From JACJXF01 sp038316435 (lineage in GTDB: Bacteria > Bacteroidota > Bacteroidia > Bacteroidales > GCA-2748055), in assembly GCA_038316435.1 (NCBI GenBank), contig JBBQAQ010000011.1, positions 28,609-92,608 of the forward strand: DNA of 64,000 nt, written 5' to 3'. The position numbers were made by a program, and so were the translations under genes. A model generated the notes under the pieces. It did not search any database and was not told the origin of the DNA. It was given only the letters and a program-made list of their open reading frames with translations. This document shows, one piece after another, positions 54,534 to 63,736 of the stretch (position 1 is the first letter of the stretch; the number at the start of each line of letters is the position of its first letter).

Positions 54534-54869
54534 CTCCGGTTTTTCTTTCAAATATAAAGAAAAGTATGATCTCAGCAAGAAAAAATGAAGATACTGTTAT
54601 TCGGGCATCACATGGGAGTAGCGATAGAAAGGGAAGCTTAAGATGGTCTTAATTTGTTTTAAAGAAAGGCCTTTGATGAAAGTCTATTTAAAAAAGGTAA
54701 TATGGTTAAAATAGTTGATGATTTTCAAAAAAAAGTTATTTAGACTAGCTGATTTTTAGTTTTTCGCCACATAAAAGATGAGGGGTTTAAACCCCGGATG
54801 TTTTATAAAATGATGAAAAAAAAACTCCGGCCAAAATGACCGGAGTTTCAGATATTATATTGTAAAAGA
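54534..54869. other. Spacer between rpmE and the GlmU-like gene
   Basis: This 336-bp AT-rich spacer holds the rpmE terminator and a 14-bp perfect palindrome GGGGTTTAAACCCC (54782-54795). I see no small gene or further repeat. Confidence 0.5.
54812..54848 (-). terminator. rpmE terminator
   Basis: AAACTCCGG/CCGGAGTTT is a perfect 9-bp stem, followed on the minus strand by a run of Ts. It lies 22 bp beyond the rpmE stop. Confidence 0.88.
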
Positions 54870-55142
54870 TTACTCTTTAGCTTTCTTTTTACCAATGTGG
54901 TCTTTGTAGCGGTTCATGAATTTATCAACACGACCAGCTGTATCAACCAATTTCATTTTTCCAGTAAAGAATGGATGTGAAGCAGCTGAAATTTCGAGTT
55001 TTACCAAAGGATAGTCAACGCCGTCTTCCATGGTAATTGTTTCTCTTGTGTTTGCGGTAGAATGAGTCAGAAAGGTATGACCATTGGACATGTCTTTAAA
55101 GGCAACAAGTCTGTACGTTTTGGGATGAATGTCTTTTTTCAT
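54870..55142 (-). CDS. rpmE2: 50S ribosomal protein L31, type B (zinc-free)
   Basis: The protein has 90 residues from the ATG at 55142 (MKKDIHPKTYRLVAFKDM). The longer frame from 55187 is not conserved. The family core KDMSNGHTFLTHSTA and SAASHPFFTGKMKLVD is present. No cysteine occurs in the whole protein, so this is the zinc-independent C- form rather than the zinc-ribbon form. It has its own Bacteroidota promoter and strong terminator. The C-terminus is Lys-rich. Confidence 0.96.
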   Translation of the reverse strand: MKKDIHPKTYRLVAFKDMSNGHTFLTHSTANTRETITMEDGVDYPLVKLEISAASHPFFTGKMKLVDTAGRVDKFMNRYKDHIGKKKAKE

Positions 55143-55184
55143 TTTTTTATCCTTGATTTCAATTTCAAAATTCAATTCGGACTG

Positions 55185-55214
55185 CAAAATTAGAAATAGT
55201 TAGATCATTTGCAA
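55185..55214 (-). promoter_or_regulatory. rpmE promoter, Bacteroidota type
   Basis: On the minus strand TTG (55214-55212), a 19-base spacer, and TAATTTTG (55192-55185) fit TTG-N17-23-TAnnTTTG. Confidence 0.7.
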
Positions 55215-55249
55215 AATATATTTTAATAAATTTTAGTCTATGCGGATAA

Positions 55250-55297
55250 GATACGGTTTCAGGCCTTCTCTTACAAAAGGGAAGAGTCAACCGTATC
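55250..55297. other. Long hairpin overlapping the 3' end of the GNAT-like gene
   Basis: GATACGGTT (55250-55258) and AACCGTATC (55289-55297) form a perfect 9-bp stem around a 30-base loop with an inner CTCTT/AAGAG stem. No T run follows, so a terminator is doubtful. It may stabilise the transcript end. Confidence 0.35.
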
Positions 55298-56485
55298 GCC
55301 AATCTCGCTGATTTTATCGGGGTTAACCTTATCCGGCATAAATCTTTCAAAAGGTATTGATGTATCGATCATATATCGCATGGTATAGTGCATTTTTGCT
55401 TTTTCAGCACCAACAGCCTCATAAAGAGATATCATTTTTGGATTATAATCCCCAACCCATGACAATTCCATTTCAGTGTATTGTGGTTTGTTCTTCATTT
55501 TTTCGTTCAAATGCCAGAAAATACCTGATTCCACGCCGGAATTCTGGAATTTGGGAATCACGCCGGCAGCAACGGCACGGATACGTGTGATAGCGTTATT
55601 CCGTTTATAATACAGGAATCTCATCATGTTCAAAGCGTTCATTTGACCATGAAACTTTTTAAGAATTTGGTTAGCATCGGGGAACATAATGAAAAATGAG
55701 ATTGGCTCATTTTTGTGGTATGCGAACCAGATTATCTCTTCGTCGATAACCGCCTTCGCTTCTTTCATTGATGTCCTCAGCAGGTTTGCATCAAGAGGAG
55801 TGAAGTCTTCTTTGAGAACCGACCATGCTTTATCGTATATGTATTTTATATCCTTGATAAACTTTTCGGATTCTTTCCAGATAAAATGTTTAAAATGGAA
55901 ATCAGGTTTTTTCCCAACCCATTCGGCAATTTTCCAGAAACGCACAGGAAATTTCTTGGTAAGGTCGAGATGAAAACTGTATTGTTTGAAATAAATTTGG
56001 AAGCCATAATTAAGGAAAAGCTGTTTGTAATATGGATGATGATAGGGCATTCCCAGACCTGGATGAGTAAAACCTTCTACCAATAATCCCCAGTTGGTAT
56101 CATTTTGCCCAAAATTCACAGGCGCATCGAATGCTTTCATGCCACGTTTGGCGAGCCATTTGCGGGCAGAGTCAAAAAGGAGGTTAGCCGATTTCTGATC
56201 GTTTATACATTCAAAAAAGCCGGCGCCGCCTGATAAAACTTTTTCAGCAGATGCTTTCGTCATGTTATAAAAGGCTGCGATACGACCTATTACCTGACCA
56301 GCTTCATCAGTTAAAATCCAGCGGATGGCTTCGCCATCATCAAAATTCCGATTTGTAACTGGGTTGAAAATTTTTCTCAGGTTGTCATCCTGAATACAAA
56401 CCCAATACGGATCGTTTTTGTAAAGTTTTCTGGGAAGGTCTAGAAACTTATTTTCCCGCTGCCTTGAGTTTACTTCGATTAACAT
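55271..56485 (-). CDS. GNAT-like conserved protein
   Basis: The protein has 404 residues. It opens MLIEVNSRQRENKFLDLPRK and contains an acetyltransferase-like core: QVIGRIAAFYN near 65 and a second half around TRIRAVAAGVIPKFQNSG (near 303) ending with an MELSWVGDYN motif. The double-domain layout resembles GNAT-fold proteins of unknown substrate widespread in Bacteroidota. No signal peptide or membrane segment is present. It stands alone; the remnant at 56542 lies upstream on the same strand. Confidence 0.75.
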   Translation of the reverse strand: MLIEVNSRQRENKFLDLPRKLYKNDPYWVCIQDDNLRKIFNPVTNRNFDDGEAIRWILTDEAGQVIGRIAAFYNMTKASAEKVLSGGAGFFECINDQKSANLLFDSARKWLAKRGMKAFDAPVNFGQNDTNWGLLVEGFTHPGLGMPYHHPYYKQLFLNYGFQIYFKQYSFHLDLTKKFPVRFWKIAEWVGKKPDFHFKHFIWKESEKFIKDIKYIYDKAWSVLKEDFTPLDANLLRTSMKEAKAVIDEEIIWFAYHKNEPISFFIMFPDANQILKKFHGQMNALNMMRFLYYKRNNAITRIRAVAAGVIPKFQNSGVESGIFWHLNEKMKNKPQYTEMELSWVGDYNPKMISLYEAVGAEKAKMHYTMRYMIDTSIPFERFMPDKVNPDKISEIGDTVDSSLL

Positions 56486-56541
56486 TTTACTAATCAGATT
56501 TATAAGATGACCAGCTTTAGGATTTATAATGTGATTGCAAA

Positions 56542-56760
56542 TTATTTTTCATATTCAGCTACCAATTTCATAAAAGTCATGTTAGTGTCTGTCTTGTCTT
56601 GAGGTATTAAAGCATATTTCCAAGCTTTTTCTTTAACCAGATAAGTTACAAAAGCACCCAACAATCTGGTTTTCCCAATACCCTTAGCAATAGAAAAGTC
56701 GGCTGGCATATTGATAATGCAATTGTCGGTGCGATAGTCTTTTTTTCGATTTGCTTGTAA
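56542..56760 (-). pseudogene. Orphan 3' gene fragment of about 72 codons
   Basis: The frame runs on the minus strand directly from the stop codon of the SufS-like gene, in the same frame, to TAA at 56544-56542. It reads YRTDNCIINMPADFSIAKG, then GAFVTYLVKEKAWKYALIPQ, and ends MKLVAEYEK. No ATG precedes the conserved-looking part and I recognise no family. It has the codon character of a real gene and looks like the surviving tail of a lost one. It could also be expressed from read-through of the upstream gene. Confidence 0.45.
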
Positions 56761-58236
56761 CTATAACTTAAACCATTTTCTCACAATTGTATCCTGATCG
56801 CTTGAATTTTCTTCTGATTTATGCATGTATTCATTTAGTTTTGGAATGTAAATATATTCTTTTTCAAGCACCTGGATGTTAGCAACGATTTCGGTAAGTG
56901 CAAGAAGGAATATATTGAGTTCATCATTTGTCATGGTAGGATGAAGTGATAAGCGCACCCAACCGGGCTTATCAGAAAAGTCGCCATGACTTATTTTATC
57001 TGTGATTGCCTTTGACTTTTCATAACTGACTTCCAGAAGATAGTGCCCATAGGTACCAGCGCAGGCACATCCACCTCTGACCTGAATTCCGTAATGATCG
57101 TTAAGAAGTTTAACTAGTAGGTTGAAATGAATTTTTTCATGATAAAACGAGATGATACCCAAGCGATCTTCATTTTGATCGGCTAGTATTTTAATACCTG
57201 GAATTTTTCTTAGTCCAGGAAATGCTATGTTTAGTAGTTCTTTTTCTCTGGCTTTCATTTTTTCAATTCCCATCATCTCTTTTAGCTCGATAGCCATGGC
57301 AGCCTTGAACGCTTCAAGAAATCCAGGTGTCCCTCCATCTTCGCGGGTTTCAATATCATCCACATATTTATATGTACCCCATGGGTTGGTCCAGTCGACA
57401 GTTCCTCCCCCGGGATTATCAGGAACGGAAGCATGGTACATTGATGAATCGAAAATCAGAACTCCCGATGAGCCTGGGCCACCTAAGAATTTGTGAGGAG
57501 AGAAATAAATTGCATCGAGCTTTTCAATTGGATCTGCGGGATGCATATCAATGGTTTCATATGGAGCAGAAGCAGCAAAGTCTACAAAACATAGGCCTCC
57601 GGCTTCATGCATAATCCTTGCCATCTGATAAATTGGGGTATGAATGCCAGTAACATTTGAACAAGCGGTAAAACTTCCGATTTTAAAACTCCGGTCTTTG
57701 TATTTTTCAAGTTGGGTGCGTAGTTCATCAAGATCAATACCAAGATCATTCGTGGGATTCAGCTGAATTACTTCAGCAATAGTTTCAAACCAAGAGGTAT
57801 GATTGGAATGATGCTCCATATGCGTAACAAAAACCACCGGTCTGTTTTGCTTTTTCACGCAATCACGGTCGTAATTTCCACCGCAACCCTTCAGACTTAA
57901 TATCCTTTGAAGTTTGTTAACTACAGAAGTCATTCCAAATCCGGCAGTAATAATAACATCCTGAGGTCCGGCATTTACATGTTTCTTGATGTAGCGATGT
58001 GCATACTGATAACTGCGCGTCATCAATGAACCCGTGGTATTGGTCTCAGTATGGGTGTTAGCGACAAAAGGGCCGAAATCTTCGAGAAGTTTTTTTTCTA
58101 TTGGGAGATACATGCGGCCACTGGCTATCCAGTCGGCATATAGAATTTTTTTTCTCCCGAAAGGTGAATTGAATTCGGTATCAATCCCAATAATGTTTTC
58201 CCTGAATTCATTAAAGTACTTCTCGAGATCGGTCAT
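56761..58236 (-). CDS. Class V aminotransferase (SufS/cysteine desulfurase-like)
   Basis: The protein has 491 residues, longer than typical SufS (about 405). The PLP-binding Lys is in YFSPHKFLGGPG near 250, the Asp-bearing strand is CFVDFAASAPYE, and a Cys-rich VRGGCACAGTYGHYL loop near 397 could supply the desulfurase Cys. Extra residues lie at both ends. It may mobilise sulfur or selenium, or act on another amino-acid substrate, and no Suf genes are adjacent. It is preceded by a short spacer after the BI-1 gene. Confidence 0.85.
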   Translation of the reverse strand: MTDLEKYFNEFRENIIGIDTEFNSPFGRKKILYADWIASGRMYLPIEKKLLEDFGPFVANTHTETNTTGSLMTRSYQYAHRYIKKHVNAGPQDVIITAGFGMTSVVNKLQRILSLKGCGGNYDRDCVKKQNRPVVFVTHMEHHSNHTSWFETIAEVIQLNPTNDLGIDLDELRTQLEKYKDRSFKIGSFTACSNVTGIHTPIYQMARIMHEAGGLCFVDFAASAPYETIDMHPADPIEKLDAIYFSPHKFLGGPGSSGVLIFDSSMYHASVPDNPGGGTVDWTNPWGTYKYVDDIETREDGGTPGFLEAFKAAMAIELKEMMGIEKMKAREKELLNIAFPGLRKIPGIKILADQNEDRLGIISFYHEKIHFNLLVKLLNDHYGIQVRGGCACAGTYGHYLLEVSYEKSKAITDKISHGDFSDKPGWVRLSLHPTMTNDELNIFLLALTEIVANIQVLEKEYIYIPKLNEYMHKSEENSSDQDTIVRKWFKL

Positions 58237-58320
58237 TTTTGTATTCGCTTATTTGAATCCTAACTTTAAACAAAAAATTTTCAGGCCAGATGAAATTAGC
58301 CTGAAAATTACGCCACTTAT

Positions 58321-59070
58321 TTAATTCCTACTCGAAATCTTGGATAATAATCGTAACATTTCAAGATACAACCAAACTAAAGTAACCATTAATCCAAAGG
58401 ATGCATACCATTCCATATACTTAGGTGCGCCTTGTTTTGCGCCTGATTCAATAAAATCGAAATCGAGAACCAGGTTAAGGGCGGCAACAACAACTATTAC
58501 CAGACTTATTATAATTCCAATGAGTCCGTTACTGTGCATAAAACCAATATTTACTCCGAACATACCCAGAATAAAGGACATGAAATATGCAATAGCAATT
58601 CCTCCGGTTGCAGCAACTACGCCCATTCTGAAGTTTTCGGTGACTTTAATTAACCCTGATTTGTAGGCAAAAAGCAATCCGAACATTGTGCCGAATGTCA
58701 GAGCCACTGCCTGTAAAACGATTCCCGGGAATTTAGCGTTAAACATAGCCGAGATGCCACCGAGGAATAATCCCTCGAGAATAGCATACAAGGGAGCTGT
58801 ATAAGGAGACCAGGTCTTTTTAAAAACTGTAATAAGCGCTGTAATAAAGCCGCCAATACCACCGGCTATAACAAATGCCATTAAAGCAGGGTTCCCATCA
58901 ACCATCTGTTTCCATGTGAATGAAGCTCCGAGGACAACCAGCGCTACTAATAAAAGTGATTTGTTTACGGTACCTTGTATGGTCATTACGCCCGCATCAT
59001 TTCCTGCGTAATCGTATCTGGTGAATGTATTATTTCCTAACACCGGGTTTGAAGATTTCATTAGACTCAT
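58321..59070 (-). CDS. Bax inhibitor-1/YccA family membrane protein
   Basis: The protein has 249 residues with seven predicted membrane segments. The start MSLMKSSNPVLGNNTF could be at 59070 or at the Met three codons later. The family cue is the acidic C-terminal pair in LVLDFDFIESGAKQGAP near 205. Members leak or gate calcium and are linked to FtsH in other bacteria. An exact -7 box (59098-59091) lies 21 bp upstream. Confidence 0.87.
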   Translation of the reverse strand: MSLMKSSNPVLGNNTFTRYDYAGNDAGVMTIQGTVNKSLLLVALVVLGASFTWKQMVDGNPALMAFVIAGGIGGFITALITVFKKTWSPYTAPLYAILEGLFLGGISAMFNAKFPGIVLQAVALTFGTMFGLLFAYKSGLIKVTENFRMGVVAATGGIAIAYFMSFILGMFGVNIGFMHSNGLIGIIISLVIVVVAALNLVLDFDFIESGAKQGAPKYMEWYASFGLMVTLVWLYLEMLRLLSKISSRN

Positions 59071-59090
59071 AATTGTATTTTTTTAGTTTT

Positions 59091-59098
59091 CAAAGATA
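59091..59098 (-). promoter_or_regulatory. -7 box of the BI-1 gene
   Basis: TATCTTTG on the minus strand matches TAnnTTTG. The nearest upstream TTG gives a 15-base spacer, slightly short. Confidence 0.45.
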
Positions 59099-59216
59099 TG
59101 TTTTTTTGAGTTTCAAGAATGTTCAAACTGCATGCCAAACGAGTTGTTATATGGTATAAACGGATCAGGACTGACAAAATGTACTTCTAATAAAGATTAA
59201 TTCTTGTTTTAAGTGC

Positions 59217-59224
59217 TAATTTTG
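59217..59224 (+). promoter_or_regulatory. -7 box upstream of the polysaccharide cluster
   Basis: TAATTTTG matches TAnnTTTG. It lies 135 bp before the chosen flippase start. Confidence 0.4.
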
Positions 59225-59358
59225 TTTGGTGCAGTTTTAGTTTTTTTTGCTAAACCCAGCCGATGAGTTGGAATCGCAAGAGGTGGATATATATAAATAA
59301 TTTAGAAGCCTCTATTTTTGTTTTTTTTCTTAAAATATTTTGCCATTGGATTTCAGAA

Positions 59359-60684
59359 ATGATTAAAAAGATCAAAGAATTATCTCAAAATGAGTTTGCC
59401 AGGAATGTTTTTACCCTGATGTCGGCAACAACTGTGGCTCAGGCGATAGCTATTCTGATTTACATTGTTCTGGCGCAGATTTACTCAACCTCTGAACATG
59501 GTGTATTTGCGCTTTATATGAGCATAATTTCAATTACTGCAATAATTTCAACGGGTAAATATGAATCGGCCGTTATGATGCCAGCAACTGAAGAAAAAGC
59601 AATTAACCTAGTAGCGCTAAGTTCATCGCTCAGTCTGGGGTTTAGCGTTTTTTTGATGGTATTAATTGTTTTCTTTCATTCAGGCTTTGCAATATTATTA
59701 GGCGATCCGAATATTGAAAAATGGCTTTGGGTAGTTCCTCTGTCAACACTTATGATTGGAATCTTTCAAAGCCAGTCGTACTGGGCAAACCGTAACAAAC
59801 GATTTGGAAGTATGGCAGTTGCTAATGTTGGACAATCTCTTTCAAATTCAGCCATAAAGGTCAGTGCCAGCAAAGTTTTTTTAAATGGAGGCGGACTGAT
59901 TGCAGGCGCTGTTATAGGCCAGTTTGTTGGAATCATACTCTTTTTGAGGGATTTGGTGATTAAAGACAAAGTGATTCTAAAGAAAATTAGTTTCAGCGGG
60001 ATGAAAGAAATGCTTGTGGAATACCGGTTTTTCCCCCGATTTGGAATGGTTCATAATCTGATCAACAACTTCTCATCTAACCTTCCAGTGTTTGTGATTG
60101 CCTCAAAATTCGGTACTGCGGAAGCTGGTTTGTATTCATTTGGTTTTCTCATGATATTTCGACCGGTAAATTTGGTAACAAGTTCATTTTCGCAGGTATT
60201 TTCCCAAAGGATTATTAGCAGGCATAATCAGGGAGTTGCAATTTCAAAAGATGTCAATCGGCTGACGATCAAACTTTTTCAATTTAGTTTGCTTCCATTC
60301 CTGATAATCGGACTAGGGGGTCCAATTCTGTTCAGCATATTTTTTGGTGATAAATGGCTTGAGGCCGGGAAATACATGCAAATATTGCTTCCATGGATTT
60401 TTGTTGTATTGCTTTCTTCACCACTGTCATTTTTACCAGATATGCTAAAAAGGCAACAAACAGCAATGTGGCTGGATGCTTTAAAGTTTGCAATAAGGAT
60501 TCCTGCACTTGCAATTGGAGTTTATTACAATAACCTATACCTTGCAGTGATTTTATTTAGTGCCGTGAGCACCTTATCGGTCGGTTATAGTCTTTATTGG
60601 TATTTGCTTCTGGCCCATAAGGCTGATTTAGTGAAGGAAAGTGAACCAGTAAAAAATATTGAACTACCGATCAGTATTGATTAA
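59359..60684 (+). CDS. Polysaccharide flippase (Wzx-like, MOP superfamily)
   Basis: The protein has 441 residues from the ATG at 59359 (MIKKIKELSQNEFARNVFTL), since the longer frame from 59263 adds a tail outside the family pattern. About 12 membrane segments have the MATE/MOP layout, with the typical start FTLMSATTVAQAIAILIYIV. It should flip lipid-linked sugar units across the inner membrane. The downstream glycosyltransferase and asparagine-synthase-like gene lie close behind on the same strand, so this is a small surface-polysaccharide operon. Confidence 0.88.
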   Translation: MIKKIKELSQNEFARNVFTLMSATTVAQAIAILIYIVLAQIYSTSEHGVFALYMSIISITAIISTGKYESAVMMPATEEKAINLVALSSSLSLGFSVFLMVLIVFFHSGFAILLGDPNIEKWLWVVPLSTLMIGIFQSQSYWANRNKRFGSMAVANVGQSLSNSAIKVSASKVFLNGGGLIAGAVIGQFVGIILFLRDLVIKDKVILKKISFSGMKEMLVEYRFFPRFGMVHNLINNFSSNLPVFVIASKFGTAEAGLYSFGFLMIFRPVNLVTSSFSQVFSQRIISRHNQGVAISKDVNRLTIKLFQFSLLPFLIIGLGGPILFSIFFGDKWLEAGKYMQILLPWIFVVLLSSPLSFLPDMLKRQQTAMWLDALKFAIRIPALAIGVYYNNLYLAVILFSAVSTLSVGYSLYWYLLLAHKADLVKESEPVKNIELPISID

Positions 60685-60708
60685 AACAAAATTGAATTCC
60701 AAAAAATA

Positions 60709-61917
60709 GTGAAGGAAAAACTGCCATACAGAGTATTAATTCTTCCCTCATGGTACTTACCGGATGGAGGGACTTTTTTTCACGACCACGCAATAGGTCT
60801 TAAAAATGAAGATTTTGAAGTGCATGTTCTTGTAAACCGCACTGTCTCTATTACAGCGAATTCATTTAAAGAGATTTTGCAATCAGGAAAGAGCACCGAG
60901 AAAATTGAAGATGGCGTTTTGGTGTATCGGCGTTCGACATTTAAGTGGCCCAAATTTAAGGAATGGAACCTTAAGAAGTGGATAAAATCTTACCTCCGTC
61001 ATTTCGAGAAATACCGGACAATTCATGGTTTACCAGATATTATGATTGTTCAGAGTTCGCTATGGGCGGGAGCTGTAGCAGCCAGAATTAAAAAGACCTA
61101 TCATATTCCCTATATTCTGGTAGAACATCGGGGTCGCTTTACCGAACATCTTGATCTTTCAACAGAGTATTTTGAAGACTGGTATTTCAACTATCTCACA
61201 GGAGCATTCAGTAATGCAGATAAACTCATTTGCGTAAGTGATGCTTTGAAGAATAAAATTAGTAAAATTAGTAATGTTCCTGTTTCTGAAATCTTGACCA
61301 TTCCAAATCTTGTGGACACAACTTTTTTTTGTCCCTCAGGCAGAACCCGCGAAAGTCAGCCTTTCGTATTTTTGAGTGCAGGGTTTTTCGATAGAATAAA
61401 GGGTTTTGATATCCTTCTGGGTGCTTTTTCCCGTTTTCTGGATCAGAATGAAGGGGAGTTCTTCCTGAGAATTGCCGGTAGGGGGAAAGATGAAATACTT
61501 TTAAGAAAATACGCTGCTGATCTTGGGATTAATGACAGAGTAAGCTTTATTGGTCATGTTAGCAGGGAAAGGGTAAGAGACGAAATGCAAAGATCCAACG
61601 TGTTTGTATTGCCCAGTCGTTTTGAGTCTTTCGGCGTTGTGTTAATTGAAGCATTGGCCACAGCTTGTCCGGTAATTGCCACACGATCCGGTGGTCCGAC
61701 CTCAATAGTAAACGACCGAAATGGCTTTCTCGTAGATGTTGAAAATGAGGAGGCCCTTTCTGAAGCAATGAGTAGGATTTACCTGAGTTATCTGAATTTC
61801 AATCCTGAAGTTATTCGTAATGAAGCTGTTGAAAAATACAGCTCCGAATATATTTCTGAAAAATATAGAACAATAATCCGAGAAACTCTACATGAATACA
61901 ATATTATTGGTTCATAA
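60709..61917 (+). CDS. Glycosyltransferase family 4
   Basis: The protein has 402 residues. The start is GTG at 60709, needed because the conserved N-terminus YRVLILPSWYLPDGGTFF follows at once. It is a GT-B fold. The C-terminal E-x7-E nucleotide-sugar motif is FESFGVVLIEALA near 303, and the C-terminal half opens FLSAGFFDRIKGFDILLGA near 220. Donor and acceptor are unknown. It lies 24 bp after the flippase and overlaps the next gene by 26 bp. Confidence 0.9.
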   Translation: MKEKLPYRVLILPSWYLPDGGTFFHDHAIGLKNEDFEVHVLVNRTVSITANSFKEILQSGKSTEKIEDGVLVYRRSTFKWPKFKEWNLKKWIKSYLRHFEKYRTIHGLPDIMIVQSSLWAGAVAARIKKTYHIPYILVEHRGRFTEHLDLSTEYFEDWYFNYLTGAFSNADKLICVSDALKNKISKISNVPVSEILTIPNLVDTTFFCPSGRTRESQPFVFLSAGFFDRIKGFDILLGAFSRFLDQNEGEFFLRIAGRGKDEILLRKYAADLGINDRVSFIGHVSRERVRDEMQRSNVFVLPSRFESFGVVLIEALATACPVIATRSGGPTSIVNDRNGFLVDVENEEALSEAMSRIYLSYLNFNPEVIRNEAVEKYSSEYISEKYRTIIRETLHEYNIIGS

Positions 61918-63487
61918 CAGCGGAGATTTTATCTGGGAAAAAACAGAAAATCTGTATGTAAAGGGATACCTATCTGATAGAAATGGTAGGTTTTATGAGA
62001 AAATCCAGCTGTTGGAATATTTTAAAGGAATGGCTTCACTTGCTGATTTTGAAGAGAAAGTAAAATTTGCTAATGGCTGTTTTAGTGTGATTTTTTCAGA
62101 AAAGGAGGATATTTTTGTTGCATGCGACAGTATCCGGACTTTTCCATTGTTTTATGCAAGTATTGATGGAGATTGGAAAATTTCAGATGATGCCAGCCAG
62201 TTTGTAAAATCTCTCGGGTTACCTATAATTAATGAACTTGCAAGTCATGAATTTCTGGCAACAGGGTTTGTTACAGGCAGAGAAACTCTTATAAATGAAC
62301 TTTATCAGGTTCAGGCAGGTGAGCTAATCCATTTTAAGAAAAAAGAACTCAAACGCAAATTCTACTTTAGTTATCGCGTTTCCAAATCCTCTGAATCAGA
62401 GTATGAAGAGTTGCGTTCGGAGGGTACAAAAGTAATAAATGAAACATTCAATCGGTTTGCTGAAAGTTTAAATGGCAGAACGGTAGTAGTGCCTCTAAGT
62501 GGAGGATTTGACAGTCGTTTGGTTGCCGTTATGCTGAAAAAGCTTGGATACAAAAATGTAATTTGTATTACTTATGGACGGCCAGAAAATCCCGAGATAA
62601 AAATATCCCGTCAAGTAGCGGAAATATTAGGGTTTGAGTGGATTTGCATTGACTACACCGATGAACTGATCCAAAGTTATATTGAGGATCCTGACTTTAA
62701 AAGTTTTTACCCTTTTTCCTCCGGACTTGTGTCGATGTTTTACTTGCAGGAATTTTTTGCGGTCCGGTATCTGAAAGAAAAACGGCTAATCCCTGAAGAT
62801 AGCATTTTTGTCCCGGGGCATACTGGAGATTTTATCGGAGGAAAGCACTTAGGCAAGTATGCGAATCTGCTGGAAAAGGAAAGTACTGATGTTATTGCAG
62901 AGCGAATTTATACTTATTTCTATTGTTATAAGCGGCCAAGTAAGAAAAAGGAACAGATTCTGGATAGAATTGAAAAAAATCTGGGTGAGAAGTTTACCAG
63001 GGAACATGATCTGGCTTATTCTATTCAGGAAGACTGGGAATACAAAGAAAAACTCGCAAAGTTTATTACTAATTCCGTTACTACATATACCTTTTTTGGA
63101 TATGGATTCCGATTGCCATATTGGGATAAGGAGTTGGTGGGATTTTTCAGAAACCTCCCCCTACACATGAAGATCAACAAGTTTCTTTATGATGATATTC
63201 TGACTAATGAATTTTTTGAACCTGAAGGTGTAAATTTTGAGGAAGAACTTCAGGCAACTGAAAAGATTCTTAAGCGACAAATCCTTAAAAACAAGATAAA
63301 GCGGATACTTCCGCAGTTTTTACTTCGTGTTTTTCATACCAAACAAGATAATTTCTATTACTATGAAATTACCAGAGAGATGGTGAATGATATGGCATCT
63401 AAGGGCCAAACAATTAAGGTTTATAACAATTCATATAATTCATTAATTATTCAGTGGTATCTGGAAAAGTTGAAGAGTTCTATTTGA
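61892..63487 (+). CDS. Asparagine-synthase-like protein without the glutaminase Cys
   Basis: The protein has 531 residues. The C-terminal synthetase domain has a PP-loop VPLSGGFDSRLVAV near 205 and a later VPGHTGDFIGG near 308. The N-terminal glutaminase-like domain begins MNTILLVHNSGDF, so it lacks the catalytic Cys2. The strands YGYLSDRNG and DSIRTFPLFYAS remain. Such proteins in polysaccharide clusters may amidate sugar acids using ammonia or another amine donor. The 26-bp overlap with the glycosyltransferase predicts coupled translation. Confidence 0.85.
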   Translation: MNTILLVHNSGDFIWEKTENLYVKGYLSDRNGRFYEKIQLLEYFKGMASLADFEEKVKFANGCFSVIFSEKEDIFVACDSIRTFPLFYASIDGDWKISDDASQFVKSLGLPIINELASHEFLATGFVTGRETLINELYQVQAGELIHFKKKELKRKFYFSYRVSKSSESEYEELRSEGTKVINETFNRFAESLNGRTVVVPLSGGFDSRLVAVMLKKLGYKNVICITYGRPENPEIKISRQVAEILGFEWICIDYTDELIQSYIEDPDFKSFYPFSSGLVSMFYLQEFFAVRYLKEKRLIPEDSIFVPGHTGDFIGGKHLGKYANLLEKESTDVIAERIYTYFYCYKRPSKKKEQILDRIEKNLGEKFTREHDLAYSIQEDWEYKEKLAKFITNSVTTYTFFGYGFRLPYWDKELVGFFRNLPLHMKINKFLYDDILTNEFFEPEGVNFEEELQATEKILKRQILKNKIKRILPQFLLRVFHTKQDNFYYYEITREMVNDMASKGQTIKVYNNSYNSLIIQWYLEKLKSSI

Positions 63488-63516
63488 TGAGTTTAACCTG
63501 CGGACGAATCAACAAC

Positions 63517-63650
63517 ATGCAATCAATGTCGTTGACTTAAGAAATTTTCTGATTCTAAAAAATGCCCCACCCCGAACTCGGGAGGTTGGGGAGGGGCTGA
63601 TTTTTGAAGATTTCGGACACCCTTAAGTAAACGACATTGAATATGCAATC
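63517..63650. mobile_element. MITE-like palindromic element with 8-bp direct repeats
   Basis: ATGCAATC at 63517-63524 and 63643-63650 flanks an element of about 118 bp. Inside are inverted ends AATGTCGTTGACTTAAG (63525-63541) and CTTAAGTAAACGACATTGAAT (63622-63642), matching at 16 of 17 core positions. The middle holds a GC-rich hairpin GCCCCACCCC/GGGGAGGGGC (63564-63597). It carries no gene. The layout is that of a small non-autonomous transposable element. It could also act as a terminator of the polysaccharide operon. Confidence 0.6.
63564..63597 (+). terminator. GC-rich hairpin after the polysaccharide operon
   Basis: GCCCC-AC-CCC pairs with GGG-GA-GGGGC. It is followed by GATTTTT. It lies 76 bp after the asparagine-synthase-like stop and inside the MITE-like element. 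Confidence 0.55.
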
Positions 63651-63736
63651 GTGAATACTATTAAAGTAACATGGATTAATTCTCAAAAAGATTTAGGTTA
63701 TTTTTTCAGAAAGGAAGTTTAGATTAAAAATTTTTA

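Noticed and set aside
54782..54795. Palindrome GGGGTTTAAACCCC as a regulator site
   Set aside because: It is a single 14-bp palindrome with no second copy near a promoter and could be chance. It is noted only as part of the spacer.
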